From positions 2,480,001-2,544,000 of the forward strand of contig CP107851.1 in assembly GCA_036013505.1 (NCBI GenBank): 64,000 nucleotides of DNA, in the 5' to 3' direction. The DNA comes from Streptomyces sp. NBC_00510 (GTDB lineage: Bacteria; Actinomycetota; Actinomycetes; Streptomycetales; Streptomycetaceae). The position numbers and the translations under genes were made by a program. A model generated the notes under the pieces. It was not told the DNA's origin, searched no databases, and saw nothing but the letters and a program-made list of their open reading frames with translations. This document shows positions 9,652-19,323 of the stretch, in pieces (the stretch's first letter is position 1; each line of letters begins with the position of its first letter).

Positions 9652-10548
9652 TCAGGCTGTCTCGGTCGTGCTCTCCGCTCGGTACTTTTCCGTCACGGTA
9701 ACGAATTCAGCCACCGCGGCTGTGAACTCGGAAGGTTGCTCAAGGTGTCCGTAGTGACCGCTGTCCAGCAGCTCGACCAGGGTGGCATCAGGGAGTTCGG
9801 CGATCATCTCCTCAGCCCAGCGCGGCGAGCAGATGAAGTCATGCGTACCAACGATCACCAATGTGGGGGTACGCATTTCGCCCAGTCGGCCCCGGTGATC
9901 GAACGACAAGCCATTTACGTTGTGGACCAGCACGGTCTCGGTCATCGCCGCGAACTCCTCTTCGCGACCCCAGTAGTCCTTGAAATACGCAGGCAACAGC
10001 TTGCGAAACCGTGCGGTCCGCAGCTCGTCCGTGGGATTTTCCGGCAATGGCTCGTCCCAGGCCGCACGCACCATCGCAAGGCCGGGGTGGCCCGGGAAGC
10101 GGACAGATAGGTTTTCGAGCCTGGCGGTCGCCTCCGCCAGCAGTTCCATGGTGTTGTGTGCCATGGAACTGTGAAGGATGACTCCGGCCAGCCGGTCACG
10201 ATGCGTCAGCGCATACCCCTGCGCGAAGAAGCCACCCGCGGAGTGACCGAGCACGTAGACCTGGGGGACGCCCAAGTGCTCCACGACCGCGTGCACGAAG
10301 CGGACGTACACCTCCATGGTGTAGCCGTCCGGGTGGCTGGGCAACCTGCTGTGACCGGTGGTCCCCACCTGGGTCGGGTACACCATCGTCATCCGTTCCT
10401 CCAGGGAAGGAAGCCGGAAATAGCCGCCGTCGATGCCCGGCCCGCCGGTGAGCGCCAAGCACACAGGGCCGGCCACTCCGCGCACCTCGTACTTCTGGGG
10501 TACGCCGTCGACGTCAATGACGTGGTGGCCTGGGGACAGTGCGTTCAT
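9652..10548 (-). CDS. Alpha/beta hydrolase, proline iminopeptidase-like
   Basis: This 298-aa protein has the GGPG oxyanion motif (residues 35-38), a GHSAGG elbow with Ser103, an Asp in VIVGTHDFICSP and a His in DSGHYGHLEQP, giving a complete triad. The DQRGTGxS motif of proline iminopeptidases is altered to TQVGTTGHS, so it may be an esterase or lactonase rather than a peptidase. The ATG at 10548 is chosen because AAGGAACGG lies just upstream; the frame remains open beyond, without sense. It is predicted to be cytoplasmic and has no operon partner. Confidence 0.85.
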   Translation of the reverse strand: MNALSPGHHVIDVDGVPQKYEVRGVAGPVCLALTGGPGIDGGYFRLPSLEERMTMVYPTQVGTTGHSRLPSHPDGYTMEVYVRFVHAVVEHLGVPQVYVLGHSAGGFFAQGYALTHRDRLAGVILHSSMAHNTMELLAEATARLENLSVRFPGHPGLAMVRAAWDEPLPENPTDELRTARFRKLLPAYFKDYWGREEEFAAMTETVLVHNVNGLSFDHRGRLGEMRTPTLVIVGTHDFICSPRWAEEMIAELPDATLVELLDSGHYGHLEQPSEFTAAVAEFVTVTEKYRAESTTETA

Positions 10549-10982
10549 GTTCCGTTCCTTGTTGCTGATGTGAAGCTCTATAAGGGTTTGAGCGACGGCG
10601 ATATCCGTCCAGAGCCCCGACGACGAGCCGCCCGCATCCTGCGGCGCGGGATGCGGGCGGTGATCAGTACGGACCGGGCGCCGCGTCCACGGACTTCGCG
10701 CAGGATGCAACCTGCGAACGGGCCGGCGGCTTCGCCTTTCGCCCGCATGGGGACGGTGGCGCCGATGGCGCCGTCCTCGAAAACCGCGAAGGGCTCCCTG
10801 CCGGGGTGAGCCCAGCGGACGGCCATGTCCTGCATGCCCTGGTACGGCGCCCCATCGCCCGTGGCATGAACTCGGCCTGATGGTTGTATCCGAGCGAGGG
10901 GCCGGCAAAGGTGGGCAGATGCCTATGGAGATGGAATTTATCAACGGAGGTCAGTCACGCCCGCCACAGAACGCACAGGCGC
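10549..10982. other. Gap with a possible decayed gene on the minus strand
   Basis: A leftward frame at 10578-10835 (about 85 aa, beginning MQDMAVRWAHPGREPFAVF) has plausible amino-acid composition but no family I recognise, and the sense drifts into arginine-rich sequence. It may be a fragment of a lost enzyme. Otherwise nothing is visible. Confidence 0.3.
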
Positions 10983-11480
10983 CTATTCGGTGGAGTGGTT
11001 GTCGCTGTACATCGGCTTCCAGGAGGCCGTCTCACCTTCCAGGCCGGTTGTGCTGAAGCGGGCGTGTAGTTCATCCAGCTGTTCCGGAGTGGGCCGGCTT
11101 CCCAGCTTTCCCATCTCGACGAACATTTCCTCGTTCCCCGCAGGTGACGATACGAACAAAGCCCGCCCGCCCGTCGCAGTGGTGAACGTGTGCTGACTCC
11201 CCTTCGGCACAACGATCACGGTCCCTGGCCCACCAGAGAATGTCGCTTCACCCACGCGAAAATCGTACTGACCCTCCAGCACGTAGATTATCTTCATGAA
11301 ATCGTGGTGGGCGTGCGGAGGATTCTCGGTGATCACATCGTGGGTGAAGACGAACACCCCCAGAGCATCTTCGACATCCTTGCCGCGAACCAGCACCTCC
11401 AGCCAGTGCTTCCCACCAGTCTCGACGCGTGTGCCCTCCCCCGGCCCGACGCTCCAGCCGTCTTCTCCCCAGATACCCAC
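10983..11480 (-). CDS. Small cupin protein
   Basis: This 165-aa protein is a single cupin barrel. Motif 1 includes PPHAHHDFMKIIYVLEGQ with its histidine cluster, and motif 2 includes PGTVIVVPKGSQHTF, so a metal site is likely. The GTG at 11480 is chosen for a perfect AGGAGGAGGAG 4-5 bases upstream; a longer frame to 11654 exists but is not cupin-like. Proteins of this kind are isomerases, dioxygenases or ligand sensors; the substrate cannot be told. There is no adjacent partner gene. Confidence 0.82.
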   Translation of the reverse strand: MGIWGEDGWSVGPGEGTRVETGGKHWLEVLVRGKDVEDALGVFVFTHDVITENPPHAHHDFMKIIYVLEGQYDFRVGEATFSGGPGTVIVVPKGSQHTFTTATGGRALFVSSPAGNEEMFVEMGKLGSRPTPEQLDELHARFSTTGLEGETASWKPMYSDNHSTE

Positions 11481-12073
11481 TGACTCCTCCTCCTGCCCTA
11501 CCACTCCGGATGATCCCGAAGCAGCCAAATACGACTTCACGATCCACTGGCACACGCGATATGCGCCGGTCATCCACGGGCAGCGTGCACGAACCCCGCA
11601 GATGCTGCCAAGCCGCGTTGCGGTTTCTGGGAAAAGTCCAGCAACGCGCTGCATGATGACCCGGGCGAAGCGGCGTGTACCTGCTCGCCTTCCAAAGCGC
11701 CTCCAACAGGATGCCCCGTCACAGACTCACGGGCACGTATTGCAGATCGTCGCGGCAGACGTGAGACGTCGCTTTAGCGTCTTCGCCGAGCAGACGATAC
11801 GAATGGAACATCCCGCAAAGACACGATGTAAGCACTGCAGGAACCAGTGCCGGCTATCGGGCCGGCGATCGCAGGGCCGCCTGCGAGGGTCATCGCTGCG
11901 CGAGAGAGGAATCCGACGCCCTTGAGGCTTTTCCAACCTGGTTGCGTAGCACGTCGGTTGGCTGAACGCCGCGTTGAGAGCTCGTAACACGATCTTGCGG
12001 GCTGGTGCAGGTCAGCCGTGACCGGTCTGACGATTGAGCCGTTCGTGAGGGCGCGAGCGTCAAGCGGTGGGTC
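11481..12073. other. Gap upstream of the IS5 element
   Basis: No convincing coding region. The right half (from roughly 11930) probably contains the left end of the IS5-type element, but I could not identify the terminal repeat by eye. Confidence 0.4.
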
Positions 12074-12882
12074 GTGGACGACGAGTTGTGGGCGCTGATC
12101 GGGCCGATGCTGCCGCCCTGGCCCGAGGGTTCGCCCGGCCCCAAGCCAGTACCCGACCGGCTGTGCCTACAGGGCATCCTCTTCGTGCTCTACACCGGGA
12201 TCCCGTGGCAGCAGCTGCCGTTGGAGCTCGGCTTTGGCTCCGGGCAGACCTGCTGGAGGCGTCTGGAGCGATGGCGGGAAGCTGGGGTCTTCGACCGGCT
12301 GCACCGGATCCTGCTGTCGGAGCTGAACGCGGCCGGCGAACTGGACTGGAGTCGCGCGTGCGTGGATGCCTCTCACGTGCGCGCGAAAAAGGGGGTGCCG
12401 CGACGGCTCCCTCGCCGGTCGATCGCCGCAAGACCGGCAGCAAGCACCACCTGATCACCGACGGCGGCGGCATCCCGCTCAACGTCATCACCACCGCAGC
12501 CAACATCAACGACGTCACCCAGACCCTCGCCCTGGTCGACGGCATCCCACCGGTCGCAGGCCGGGTCGGCCACCCCCGCAAACGCCCAGAAGCTCTGCTC
12601 GGCGACAAGGGCTACGACAGCAACCCCAACCGCAAGGAACTGCGAAGGCGCGGGATCCTGCCAGTCATCTCCCGCAGGTGTCAGCCGGACATCCACGGCC
12701 TGGGAAAGCTCCGCTACGTCGTTGAGCAGACCTTCGCCCTGCTGCACCAGTTCAAGCGCCTCGCCGTCCGCTGGGAACGTCGCCTCGACCTCCACGATGC
12801 CTTCATCTCACTGGCCTGCTCCCTCATCTGCTGGAGAAGGCTCAAGAGACTGATGCCACCGAAACCTCAGCCCATCCGCTGA
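12074..12882 (+). CDS. IS5-family transposase, made by frameshift
   Basis: Frame 1 (GTG 12074 to stop 12454) starts MDDELWALIGPMLPPW and includes VDASHVRAKKG with the first catalytic Asp. The rest (TGSKHHLITDGGGIPL, LGDKGYDS with the second Asp, and VVEQTFALLHQFKRL with the Glu) is in the -1 frame, ending at 12882. The crossing point is an A5-G5 run at 12386-12395. IS5 relatives commonly join OrfA and OrfB by programmed -1 frameshifting, so the element may be functional; simple inactivation is the alternative. Confidence 0.8.
12386..12395 (+). promoter_or_regulatory. Candidate -1 ribosomal frameshift site
   Basis: Five A followed by five G, where frame-1 codons are AAA AAG GGG. A slip of one base back on A-AAG-GGG joins the two transposase frames in sense (AKKG to GAATAPSP). 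Confidence 0.55.
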
Positions 12883-13271
12883 TCGGACATCCTCACGCCA
12901 CCACCCGGAACAGAACTGATGAAGTGCCGGCCTCCGAGCACGACCGTCCAACCGAAAGCGTCGGAGGCCACCGGAACGTTCAGTTGCCACCCATTGGCAA
13001 AGCGGACCCTCAGCGCGCCCGAATCGTCGGCACGGACCTCAGCTACCACTTGGTCGAGCAGTTGCGTGACCCTGTCCAGGTTGATCCGCGCCGACGCGTG
13101 GACGGGATAGGTTTCTGTGCCAGCAGTCAGCTCGGCTGGACTATGCACCTCGATCCCGTTCGAACCGATGTGCAGCTGCACCGTGCCACCGACGGTCACC
13201 TCGCTGACGCCCACACCGCGGATTGCACGGACGTCCCAACCGTCCACGAGACGATCGATCCCGTTCTCCAT
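12867..13271 (-). CDS. DUF6188 family protein with IS-altered C-terminus
   Basis: This 134-aa protein resembles the small actinobacterial DUF6188 family: TVQLHIGSNGIEVHS near the start, RVRFANGWQLNVP and AFGWTVV later, and the SVPGGG near the end. Relatives finish a few residues after PGGG; here the tail VRMSDQRMG and the stop overlap the 3' end of the IS5 transposase read from the other strand. I infer the IS landed in the last codons and supplied a new stop, leaving a near full-length protein. Function is unknown. Confidence 0.65.
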   Translation of the reverse strand: MENGIDRLVDGWDVRAIRGVGVSEVTVGGTVQLHIGSNGIEVHSPAELTAGTETYPVHASARINLDRVTQLLDQVVAEVRADDSGALRVRFANGWQLNVPVASDAFGWTVVLGGRHFISSVPGGGVRMSDQRMG

Positions 13272-13397
13272 AGGGCAAGGCTACGGAGCCGGCCGGCCCG
13301 AGCGGCGCAGTGGGGGCTCCCGAATCTTCCGAGGACAGGCTGGGACCCCAACCGAGCGGCCCTCAACGCTTCAGCAAGATCGCGTTACAAGCTCTGA

Positions 13398-13826
13398 GGA
13401 AAAGGTGAAGCTCCTGGTAGATGGGTTGTCGACCAAGATCAACCTCTCCGCCCGGAGCTTCACGCGCTTGCCTACCCATCGGGGATCGATCTGTCCAACT
13501 CGACCCTGCACTACCTGTCCGACCTGCTGACGGCCCGTCGGCGTGAGTGCGGCACGCGCTGGCGCCGCCTGACCGCGGACCGACAAGCTCTGCTCGCGGC
13601 CGGCTTCGGGATCGGGCTGGCCACCGTCTACCGGTACATAGTCGAGGCGGTTGAGGTCCTGGCCGCCCTTGCCCCCACCCTCCACCAGGCCATGGCCGTG
13701 GCCGCCAACAAGGCATTTGTGATCCTGGACGGCACCCTGCTGCACATGGACCGCATTGCCGCCGACCGCCCCTACTACTCTGGAAAGCACAAGCGCCACG
13801 GTATGAACGTCCAGGTCACCCAGGGC
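13398..13826 (+). pseudogene. 5' fragment of an IS5-family (HTH_Tnp_4) transposase
   Basis: The frame reads ELHALAYPSGIDLSNSTLHYL, LLAAGFGIGLATVYRY, FVILDGTLLHMDRIAADRPYY and SGKHKRHGMNVQV. It contains the N-terminal HTH and the first catalytic Asp of this transposase type, then loses family sense at about 13826, where minus-strand kinase sequence begins. It is a truncated copy. Confidence 0.7.
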
Positions 13827-14048
13827 CTGCTCGGGCGGCATGCAGCGGACCGTCCCGATGAGCATGCCGGCCTGCGTGAGCGAACCCTTGGAAGCTCCGA
13901 CGAAGGCTCCGAGACCGAAGTCGATGATCACGGGGCCGAAGTCGCCCAGGATGATGTTCTGTGCCTTCAAGTCGCGGTGTACCAGGCCCGCGGCGTGCAC
14001 GGCGCCAAGCCCCTCGGCCAGCAGCGCGCCAAGGCTCGCCACGAGTGG
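13827..14048 (-). pseudogene. Central fragment of a Ser/Thr protein kinase
   Basis: About 70 residues of a Hanks-type kinase are readable: LLAEGLGAVHAAGLVHRDLK with the HRD catalytic loop, AQNIILGDFG, VIIDFGLG (DFG), and GTVRCMPPEQALGD (activation segment, APE equivalent). The ATP-binding lobe upstream and the C-lobe downstream are missing. It abuts the transposase fragment at about 13826, so a transposition or deletion event cut it. Confidence 0.75.
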
Positions 14049-14067
14049 CAGGGACTTTTGCCGCCGC

Positions 14068-15054
14068 TCAGAGCCAGCCCCGCCGGGCCGCCGCCAGCCC
14101 CGTCTGGAAGCGGGTGGACGCGCCGAGTTCGGTCATCAGGCGGTGGATACGCCGCTGCGTGGTCCGGGCGCTCCAGCCCTGGGTGCGGGCTATGACCGCG
14201 TCCGTGAGCCCCGCGGCCAACAGGCTCACCAGGGCCAGGGTCTCGGCATCCGGCCGCCCCGGTTGCCCCGTTTCCGCCGAAATCGGACCGGCCGCCTCCC
14301 CCAGCGGGATCGCCCGCTCCCACTGCGCCTCGAAAAGCGCCTGCAGAGCCACCAGCATCGGCGACGGGTGGATCAGATACGCCGCGGACTGGCCGCCCGG
14401 CGCCAGACTGAAGGGAATGATCGCGGCACGGCTGTCGCTGATCACCAGCTTGAGCGGCAACTCCGGGCGCATTCGAGCCTGTTCCCCGGCCCGGACGCTC
14501 GGCACGATGTCGCCCTGGAGCCTGCCCGGCCAGGCCACCGCCTCGCGGTCGTAGATCACCCGGTGGGCCACACCGGTCCGCTGGCGCTCCAGTTGGCCGT
14601 CGAGGTTGCTGCCGGGCCGGTCGACGTACGGAGGGCGGTCGAAGGCGCACACCTCGCGGCGCGCTCCGGTCGTCAGCCGGTGCACGGCCTTGCTGATGTC
14701 CTCGCGGTCCGTGAGCAGTTCGGCGGCCATGTCCGGGTGGCTGATCCTGGTCGCCTCCCGGTGCGTCTCGATCAGCCGCTGCACCAGCGCCCGCGCCTCG
14801 CCGAGCTGCTGTTCCCGTTCGTGGATCAGTGCGCCGACCGCGACATCGGGAGCCGCGGCCGAGAACCTCGGCGGCCGCCCCGCACTGCGTACCGCCAGGC
14901 CGTCCCTGACCAGGCCGGACAGCAGCTTCCCCGCCGCGGGCGCGGTCAGGCCGCACGCGTCGGCGACCTCCGCCGCCGTGCACCGCGGCATTCCCACCAG
15001 CGCCGTATATACGCGCTCCGCGTCCGCCGTGAACCCCAGAACGTTAAAATCCAT
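14068..15054 (-). CDS. TrmB-like/LuxR-type transcriptional regulator
   Basis: This 328-aa protein has an N-terminal winged helix (TAAEVADACGLTAPAAGKLLSGL) like TrmB/IclR-type readers, a middle domain, and a C-terminal LuxR-like HTH (LLAAGLTDAVIARTQGWSARTTQRRIHRLM). This is a widespread Streptomyces regulator family of unknown signal. The ATG at 15054 (MDFNVLGFTADAERVY) has a GGGAGAGGG upstream. It is divergent from the secreted protease at 15242 with a 187-bp shared intergenic space, so it may control that gene. Confidence 0.83.
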   Translation of the reverse strand: MDFNVLGFTADAERVYTALVGMPRCTAAEVADACGLTAPAAGKLLSGLVRDGLAVRSAGRPPRFSAAAPDVAVGALIHEREQQLGEARALVQRLIETHREATRISHPDMAAELLTDREDISKAVHRLTTGARREVCAFDRPPYVDRPGSNLDGQLERQRTGVAHRVIYDREAVAWPGRLQGDIVPSVRAGEQARMRPELPLKLVISDSRAAIIPFSLAPGGQSAAYLIHPSPMLVALQALFEAQWERAIPLGEAAGPISAETGQPGRPDAETLALVSLLAAGLTDAVIARTQGWSARTTQRRIHRLMTELGASTRFQTGLAAARRGWL

Positions 15055-15241
15055 GCCCTCTCCCACACCTCCGTGGCACCAACCGGCCACCTGGCGGAGG
15101 TAGGCCACCTTTCCCACCTTGCGTCTCGTCCGCCGCACTTGACATCTTCCAGCAACGAGCGCGCTGCCCTGCGTTGAGGTGGGCGTCAGCGCGCCACGGT
15201 GTGTCCCCCCGCACACCCTCGCCCCGCTGAAAAGGTGTCCC

Positions 15242-18200
15242 ATGTCGCGTGCCCATCCGCACGGAAGACGGCGGCTCGGTGCCGTGTCCGTCACATCCGT
15301 CGTGTTCCTGGCCCTCACCGCCGCGCTCCCGGCCTCCGCCGCTCCCGCTCCTACCAGCCGTACGCCTCTCGGTGACGCGTCGCCGCAGAAGTCGCTGCCC
15401 GCCCAGCGCGCCGGCGTCGTCCCGGGGCAGGTGCTGGTGACCCTCTCCCCGCAGACCGCCGTGACCGGCCGCAAGCTGCCGGGCAACAGGGCACAGGCCC
15501 ATTCCCCCGGGACCAGCAGCGCCGCCGTGAACGAGAAGCTGAACGCGGTCGGGGCCACCTCGCTCCAGCCGCTCCTCCCTTCCCTGTCGGCCGTGGCCAC
15601 CGAGTCGATGACCACATCAGCTCGCCCGCGCCTGGGCGATGACGCCGCCGACCTGTCGCGCACCTACGTCGTACGGACCGGGAACCGCGACTCCGCCGCC
15701 GTCGCCCGCGCCCTCCAGGGCACGCCGGGGATCACCCACGCCGAGCCGAACCGCTACGTGAACACGATGAACACCGGCGGGCAGCGACTGCCCGCCACCG
15801 TGAAGGCGTCCGCGAAGCACGCACCACCGGCAGCGCCGAGTGCCTCCCCCATCCCCACCAACTTCGCCCTCACCGACTCCGCCCAGGCCTTCCTCAACGC
15901 CGGCGGCGTGAACGCGGTGGGCGCCTTCGGCATCCTCCAGGGCCGCTACGGGCAGCAGCCCGGCGCCGGCCGCACCATCACCAACGTCTCCATCGGCGAC
16001 CTGACCGACCAGGCCATGGCCGACGCCGGTGACCCGTACGTGCAGGGCCACGGTCCGACCACCGTGCTCAAGGACGGTCAGCGCTACCTCGACCTCCCCT
16101 CGATGCCGCTGATCCCCGCCTACGTCGCGGCTCCCGACGGAACCCTCAGCGGTTCGGCATCAACCAAGGACCAGGACCCCGGCCTCGGCGAAGTCCTCCT
16201 CGACTTCAGCGTCATGGCGCCCCTGGCCCACGACCGGCAGCGCCCCGACCGGACCGGAAGCGACTACACCGACCTGCTCGGTGTCGCCCCCGGCGCCGAC
16301 TACCGCCTCGTCGTCCCGCAGCAGCCGACGATGGACCAGATCGCGACCGCGCTCCTGGCCGCCGCCCACCAGTCCCCCAAGCCGGACGTCATTACGGCCA
16401 GCCTCGGCTTCGGCACCGACGCCCAGGGCTTCCCGGGACGCTACCTCGAGGACGACCCGTACATCCGGTCCGTGGTCGCCTCGATCGTCCAGAAGGACCA
16501 CGTCGTGGTGGTGATCTCCTCCAACGACGGAACCCGCCTGTACACCCCGGCCGCCGTCGGCCCTGACGGCGGCAGCACGCCCACCGACAACGCGAAGAAC
16601 GACAAGTCGGCCACCGACATCAACGACGTGGCCTACTCCACCACCCCGTCGCGCGTCCCCGACAGCGGCGCGATAGCCGCCGGCGGCACCACCCTGGACG
16701 ACACCCTCGCCTCCCGGACCGGACCCGCCACCACCGCCGAGACCCGCATCAGCGGCTTCGGCACCTTCTCCTCGGGCTTCGGCACCCGCATCGACCTCTC
16801 GGCGCCCAGCGACAACATCGTCGCCTTCACCCACACCGAGCGGGGCGACGCGCAGTCCGTCACCCCCGTCCTCAACGGCGGTACGTCCGCGTCCGCGCCC
16901 GAGATCGCGGCGGCCGCCGCCGTGGTGCTCCAGGCCGCCGGGCTGGCCGGACACCACCTGACGCCCGCGCAGGTACGGGACGTCCTGCAGCGGACCGGCC
17001 GCGAGGTCGCCACCCCGGCGCAGATCGACCGCGAGCTCAACGTCGGCAAGCAGATCGACGTCACCGCCGCCGTCGAGGATGTCCTCGGGCACCGCGGCGG
17101 CCAGGTCGCGGCTGTACGGCTGTCGGTCGCCCACCGGGTCACCAACGCCGGCCTGGGCGGTCAGTTCCTGGAGACGACCGACCCCAACCGCATCGACCTC
17201 GGCGACATGGCCTCCGGCGGCAACGGCATGGGCCTGGTGGGCCCGGTCACCTTCGCCGGTGACGTCACCGGCCTCCCCAAGGGCGCCAGCCCCACGTACA
17301 CGCTCACCGTGGGCGCGCGGACCTGGCGGTCCGCCACCCCGGCGATCCGGGTGACGCCGACGGAACTGCTGAACGCCGCCGGACTCCCCGTGGTCTCCGA
17401 CTCCGACCGCACGATCACCGCCACCTACCGCGTACAGATCGGCGGCCGGACCCAGGCCACCGTGCGCCGCACCCTCACCGTCGGTCCCAGCGACGGCCGT
17501 TACGTGGAGAGCACCGCGCCCAAGACGCCCGCGGTGGTGAAGGCCGGCCATGCGGTCACCGTCACCTACGACCTGACCGGCGTCGCCAAGCTCAACGACC
17601 CGCAGCTCGTCGTGTCCACCGTCGGCCACTGGAACCCCGCCCTCGCGCCCCTGTTCAGCGCCGCGTGGCACCAGGCCCTGACGGCCACTTCCGGCACGGT
17701 CACCATCCCCGCCGACGCGTTCGGCGCCGGGGGTGGCCTCTACGGCATCGGCATCGCCCAGTCCGGCTTCGGGGGCAACCCCAGCCTGACCACCTACGGG
17801 GAGTTCGCGCCGGTCCGCGTCAATGGCGGAACCGCGGAGCAGCGCCCGCAGGCACCGCTGGTCACCGGGCAGGACGGCACCCCCGCGCACAGCACCCAGG
17901 TCACCCGTGCCAAGGCCGGCTTCGCCGTCCGGTACGACGTGCGCGACGTGCCGGGGGCGAAGTACGCGCAGGTGGAGTTCGCGGCGCCCGCCCCGACGCT
18001 CCACAACTCGCTGAACACCTTCACCAACGCCAACGGCACGGCCCTCGACGACACCGGCGTCGACGCGCCCTCCACAGCCCACCGTGTCCTGCCCGCCACC
18101 AAGGGCAGCATCGACCTCGACGCCCTGCGGCTGGGCCTGTCCTCCTCCACTGTCTACGGCGTGCGCGTCATGGCCCTCGACAGCAAGCACCGGGTCATCG

Positions 18201-19309
18201 GCCAGGCGTCCCCCGTCTCGACCCTCGAGGTCGACGACGGCGTCGCCCCGGCCGGAAGCACGGTGCTGTCCTTCGGCGCCGCGGGCGACGACTCGGTCGC
18301 CGCACTGCAGACCGTCTCCGGCACCACCGAGATCCGCCACTACTCCACCAGGACCGGCGTCTACGGCCCGGTCATCGCCTCGGACAGCGGCGACGGATCG
18401 GAGTACGAGGTCCTCGGCGTGGCCCCCGCCACGCACCGCGCCCTTGCGGTCCACCAGGCGGAGCCCGGCGGCGATGTGCAGGTGGAGACCTGGAACACCG
18501 CCACCGGCACCCTCGTCGGGCGGACCACGCTCGCGGCGGCCGACTACCGCTTCGTCGTCGGACGCGTCGACGCCGTCCGTTCCCGCGGCGCGCTGCTGCT
18601 GCGGGCGGTCTCCGACAACGCCGACCTGGTGCTGCCCGTCGACCTCGCGAACGGCACCACCGAGGACCCCATCCCCGCCGACCTGCCGGGCGTCGCCAAG
18701 GGCTCGTACAGCCTGCTGGACGTCGACTCCTCCACCGGCGACGTCTATCTGGCCAAGGGCGCTCCCATCGCCCTCTGTCTGGGCGGCGTGCAGATCCCGC
18801 GCGTGGACACGCAGACCCGCAGCGTGAGCCTCGTGGGGACCATGTCCGGCTGCAGCAACGGCTTCGGCTCCGACGGCGCGGGCACGCTCTACAACCTGTC
18901 GGCCACCGCGATCAGCACCAAAATTGTCCCGACCAGCGTCCTCGGCTCGCTCGACGTGGCGACCGGCGAGACGGACGACCCTGTGGCCGTGCGGCGCGGC
19001 CCCGCCACGGGGATGGCCGTGGACGGCGCGAACGGGCTCGCGGTGGCGGCGTTCACGGCGCCGGAGGGCACGAGCTACGCGGGCTCCGGCACCGCCGTCG
19101 TCGCGGACAACAACGCCACCGGTCAGATGCTCGTCATCGACGTGACGACCGGGGATGTGGTGCGGACGCTGTCCGGTTTCCAGATCGGTGGACACGGCGG
19201 TCCCCTGGTCCACGGCGGTGTGATGAACTCCGTGCAACTGGACCCGGCAACCCGCACGGGCTGGACGTACGGGGCCTACGACGGCCAGATCCGCCAGTTC
19301 TCCTACTGA
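15242..19309 (+). CDS. Large secreted S8/S53-superfamily serine protease
   Basis: This 1355-aa preproprotein starts at ATG 15242 after AAAGGTG; it has a twin-Arg-like basic start, a hydrophobic core ending in ASAAPAP (Sec signal), and an I9-like propeptide (VVRTGNRDSAAVARALQG). The catalytic region shows VLNGGTSASAPEIAAAAAV with the nucleophile Ser. The upstream acid segment reads GEVLLDFSVMAPLAHD, then GVAPGAD; the spacing E-x3-D resembles the Glu-Asp pair of sedolisins (S53) more than an S8 Asp/His set, while VVVISSND looks S8-like. The C-terminal 700 residues are beta-rich repeat/propeller-like domains. Monocistronic, with a strong terminator after it. Confidence 0.82.
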   Translation: MSRAHPHGRRRLGAVSVTSVVFLALTAALPASAAPAPTSRTPLGDASPQKSLPAQRAGVVPGQVLVTLSPQTAVTGRKLPGNRAQAHSPGTSSAAVNEKLNAVGATSLQPLLPSLSAVATESMTTSARPRLGDDAADLSRTYVVRTGNRDSAAVARALQGTPGITHAEPNRYVNTMNTGGQRLPATVKASAKHAPPAAPSASPIPTNFALTDSAQAFLNAGGVNAVGAFGILQGRYGQQPGAGRTITNVSIGDLTDQAMADAGDPYVQGHGPTTVLKDGQRYLDLPSMPLIPAYVAAPDGTLSGSASTKDQDPGLGEVLLDFSVMAPLAHDRQRPDRTGSDYTDLLGVAPGADYRLVVPQQPTMDQIATALLAAAHQSPKPDVITASLGFGTDAQGFPGRYLEDDPYIRSVVASIVQKDHVVVVISSNDGTRLYTPAAVGPDGGSTPTDNAKNDKSATDINDVAYSTTPSRVPDSGAIAAGGTTLDDTLASRTGPATTAETRISGFGTFSSGFGTRIDLSAPSDNIVAFTHTERGDAQSVTPVLNGGTSASAPEIAAAAAVVLQAAGLAGHHLTPAQVRDVLQRTGREVATPAQIDRELNVGKQIDVTAAVEDVLGHRGGQVAAVRLSVAHRVTNAGLGGQFLETTDPNRIDLGDMASGGNGMGLVGPVTFAGDVTGLPKGASPTYTLTVGARTWRSATPAIRVTPTELLNAAGLPVVSDSDRTITATYRVQIGGRTQATVRRTLTVGPSDGRYVESTAPKTPAVVKAGHAVTVTYDLTGVAKLNDPQLVVSTVGHWNPALAPLFSAAWHQALTATSGTVTIPADAFGAGGGLYGIGIAQSGFGGNPSLTTYGEFAPVRVNGGTAEQRPQAPLVTGQDGTPAHSTQVTRAKAGFAVRYDVRDVPGAKYAQVEFAAPAPTLHNSLNTFTNANGTALDDTGVDAPSTAHRVLPATKGSIDLDALRLGLSSSTVYGVRVMALDSKHRVIGQASPVSTLEVDDGVAPAGSTVLSFGAAGDDSVAALQTVSGTTEIRHYSTRTGVYGPVIASDSGDGSEYEVLGVAPATHRALAVHQAEPGGDVQVETWNTATGTLVGRTTLAAADYRFVVGRVDAVRSRGALLLRAVSDNADLVLPVDLANGTTEDPIPADLPGVAKGSYSLLDVDSSTGDVYLAKGAPIALCLGGVQIPRVDTQTRSVSLVGTMSGCSNGFGSDGAGTLYNLSATAISTKIVPTSVLGSLDVATGETDDPVAVRRGPATGMAVDGANGLAVAAFTAPEGTSYAGSGTAVVADNNATGQMLVIDVTTGDVVRTLSGFQIGGHGGPLVHGGVMNSVQLDPATRTGWTYGAYDGQIRQFSY

Positions 19310-19323
19310 GCGCACGGCGGTTC

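Larger units (their letters stand above)
12038..12897 (+). mobile_element. IS5-family insertion sequence, two-frame transposase
   Basis: The segment holds an IS5/IS427-like transposase in two overlapping frames. The right boundary is estimated at about 12890-12900, because the minus-strand DUF6188 gene changes from family-like sequence (SVPGGG) to IS-derived tail there. The left boundary is uncertain and may lie further left. Terminal repeats were not resolved. Confidence 0.6.

Noticed and set aside
2658..11480. Secondary-metabolite biosynthetic cluster around the SARP regulator
   Set aside because: No polyketide, peptide or terpene synthase genes are present; only regulators, hydrolases and cupins.
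16160..19315. A 1051-aa frame on the minus strand opposite the protease
   Set aside because: It is antisense to a well-supported gene, rich in Gly/Arg/Val repeats with no motifs; a GC-rich shadow.
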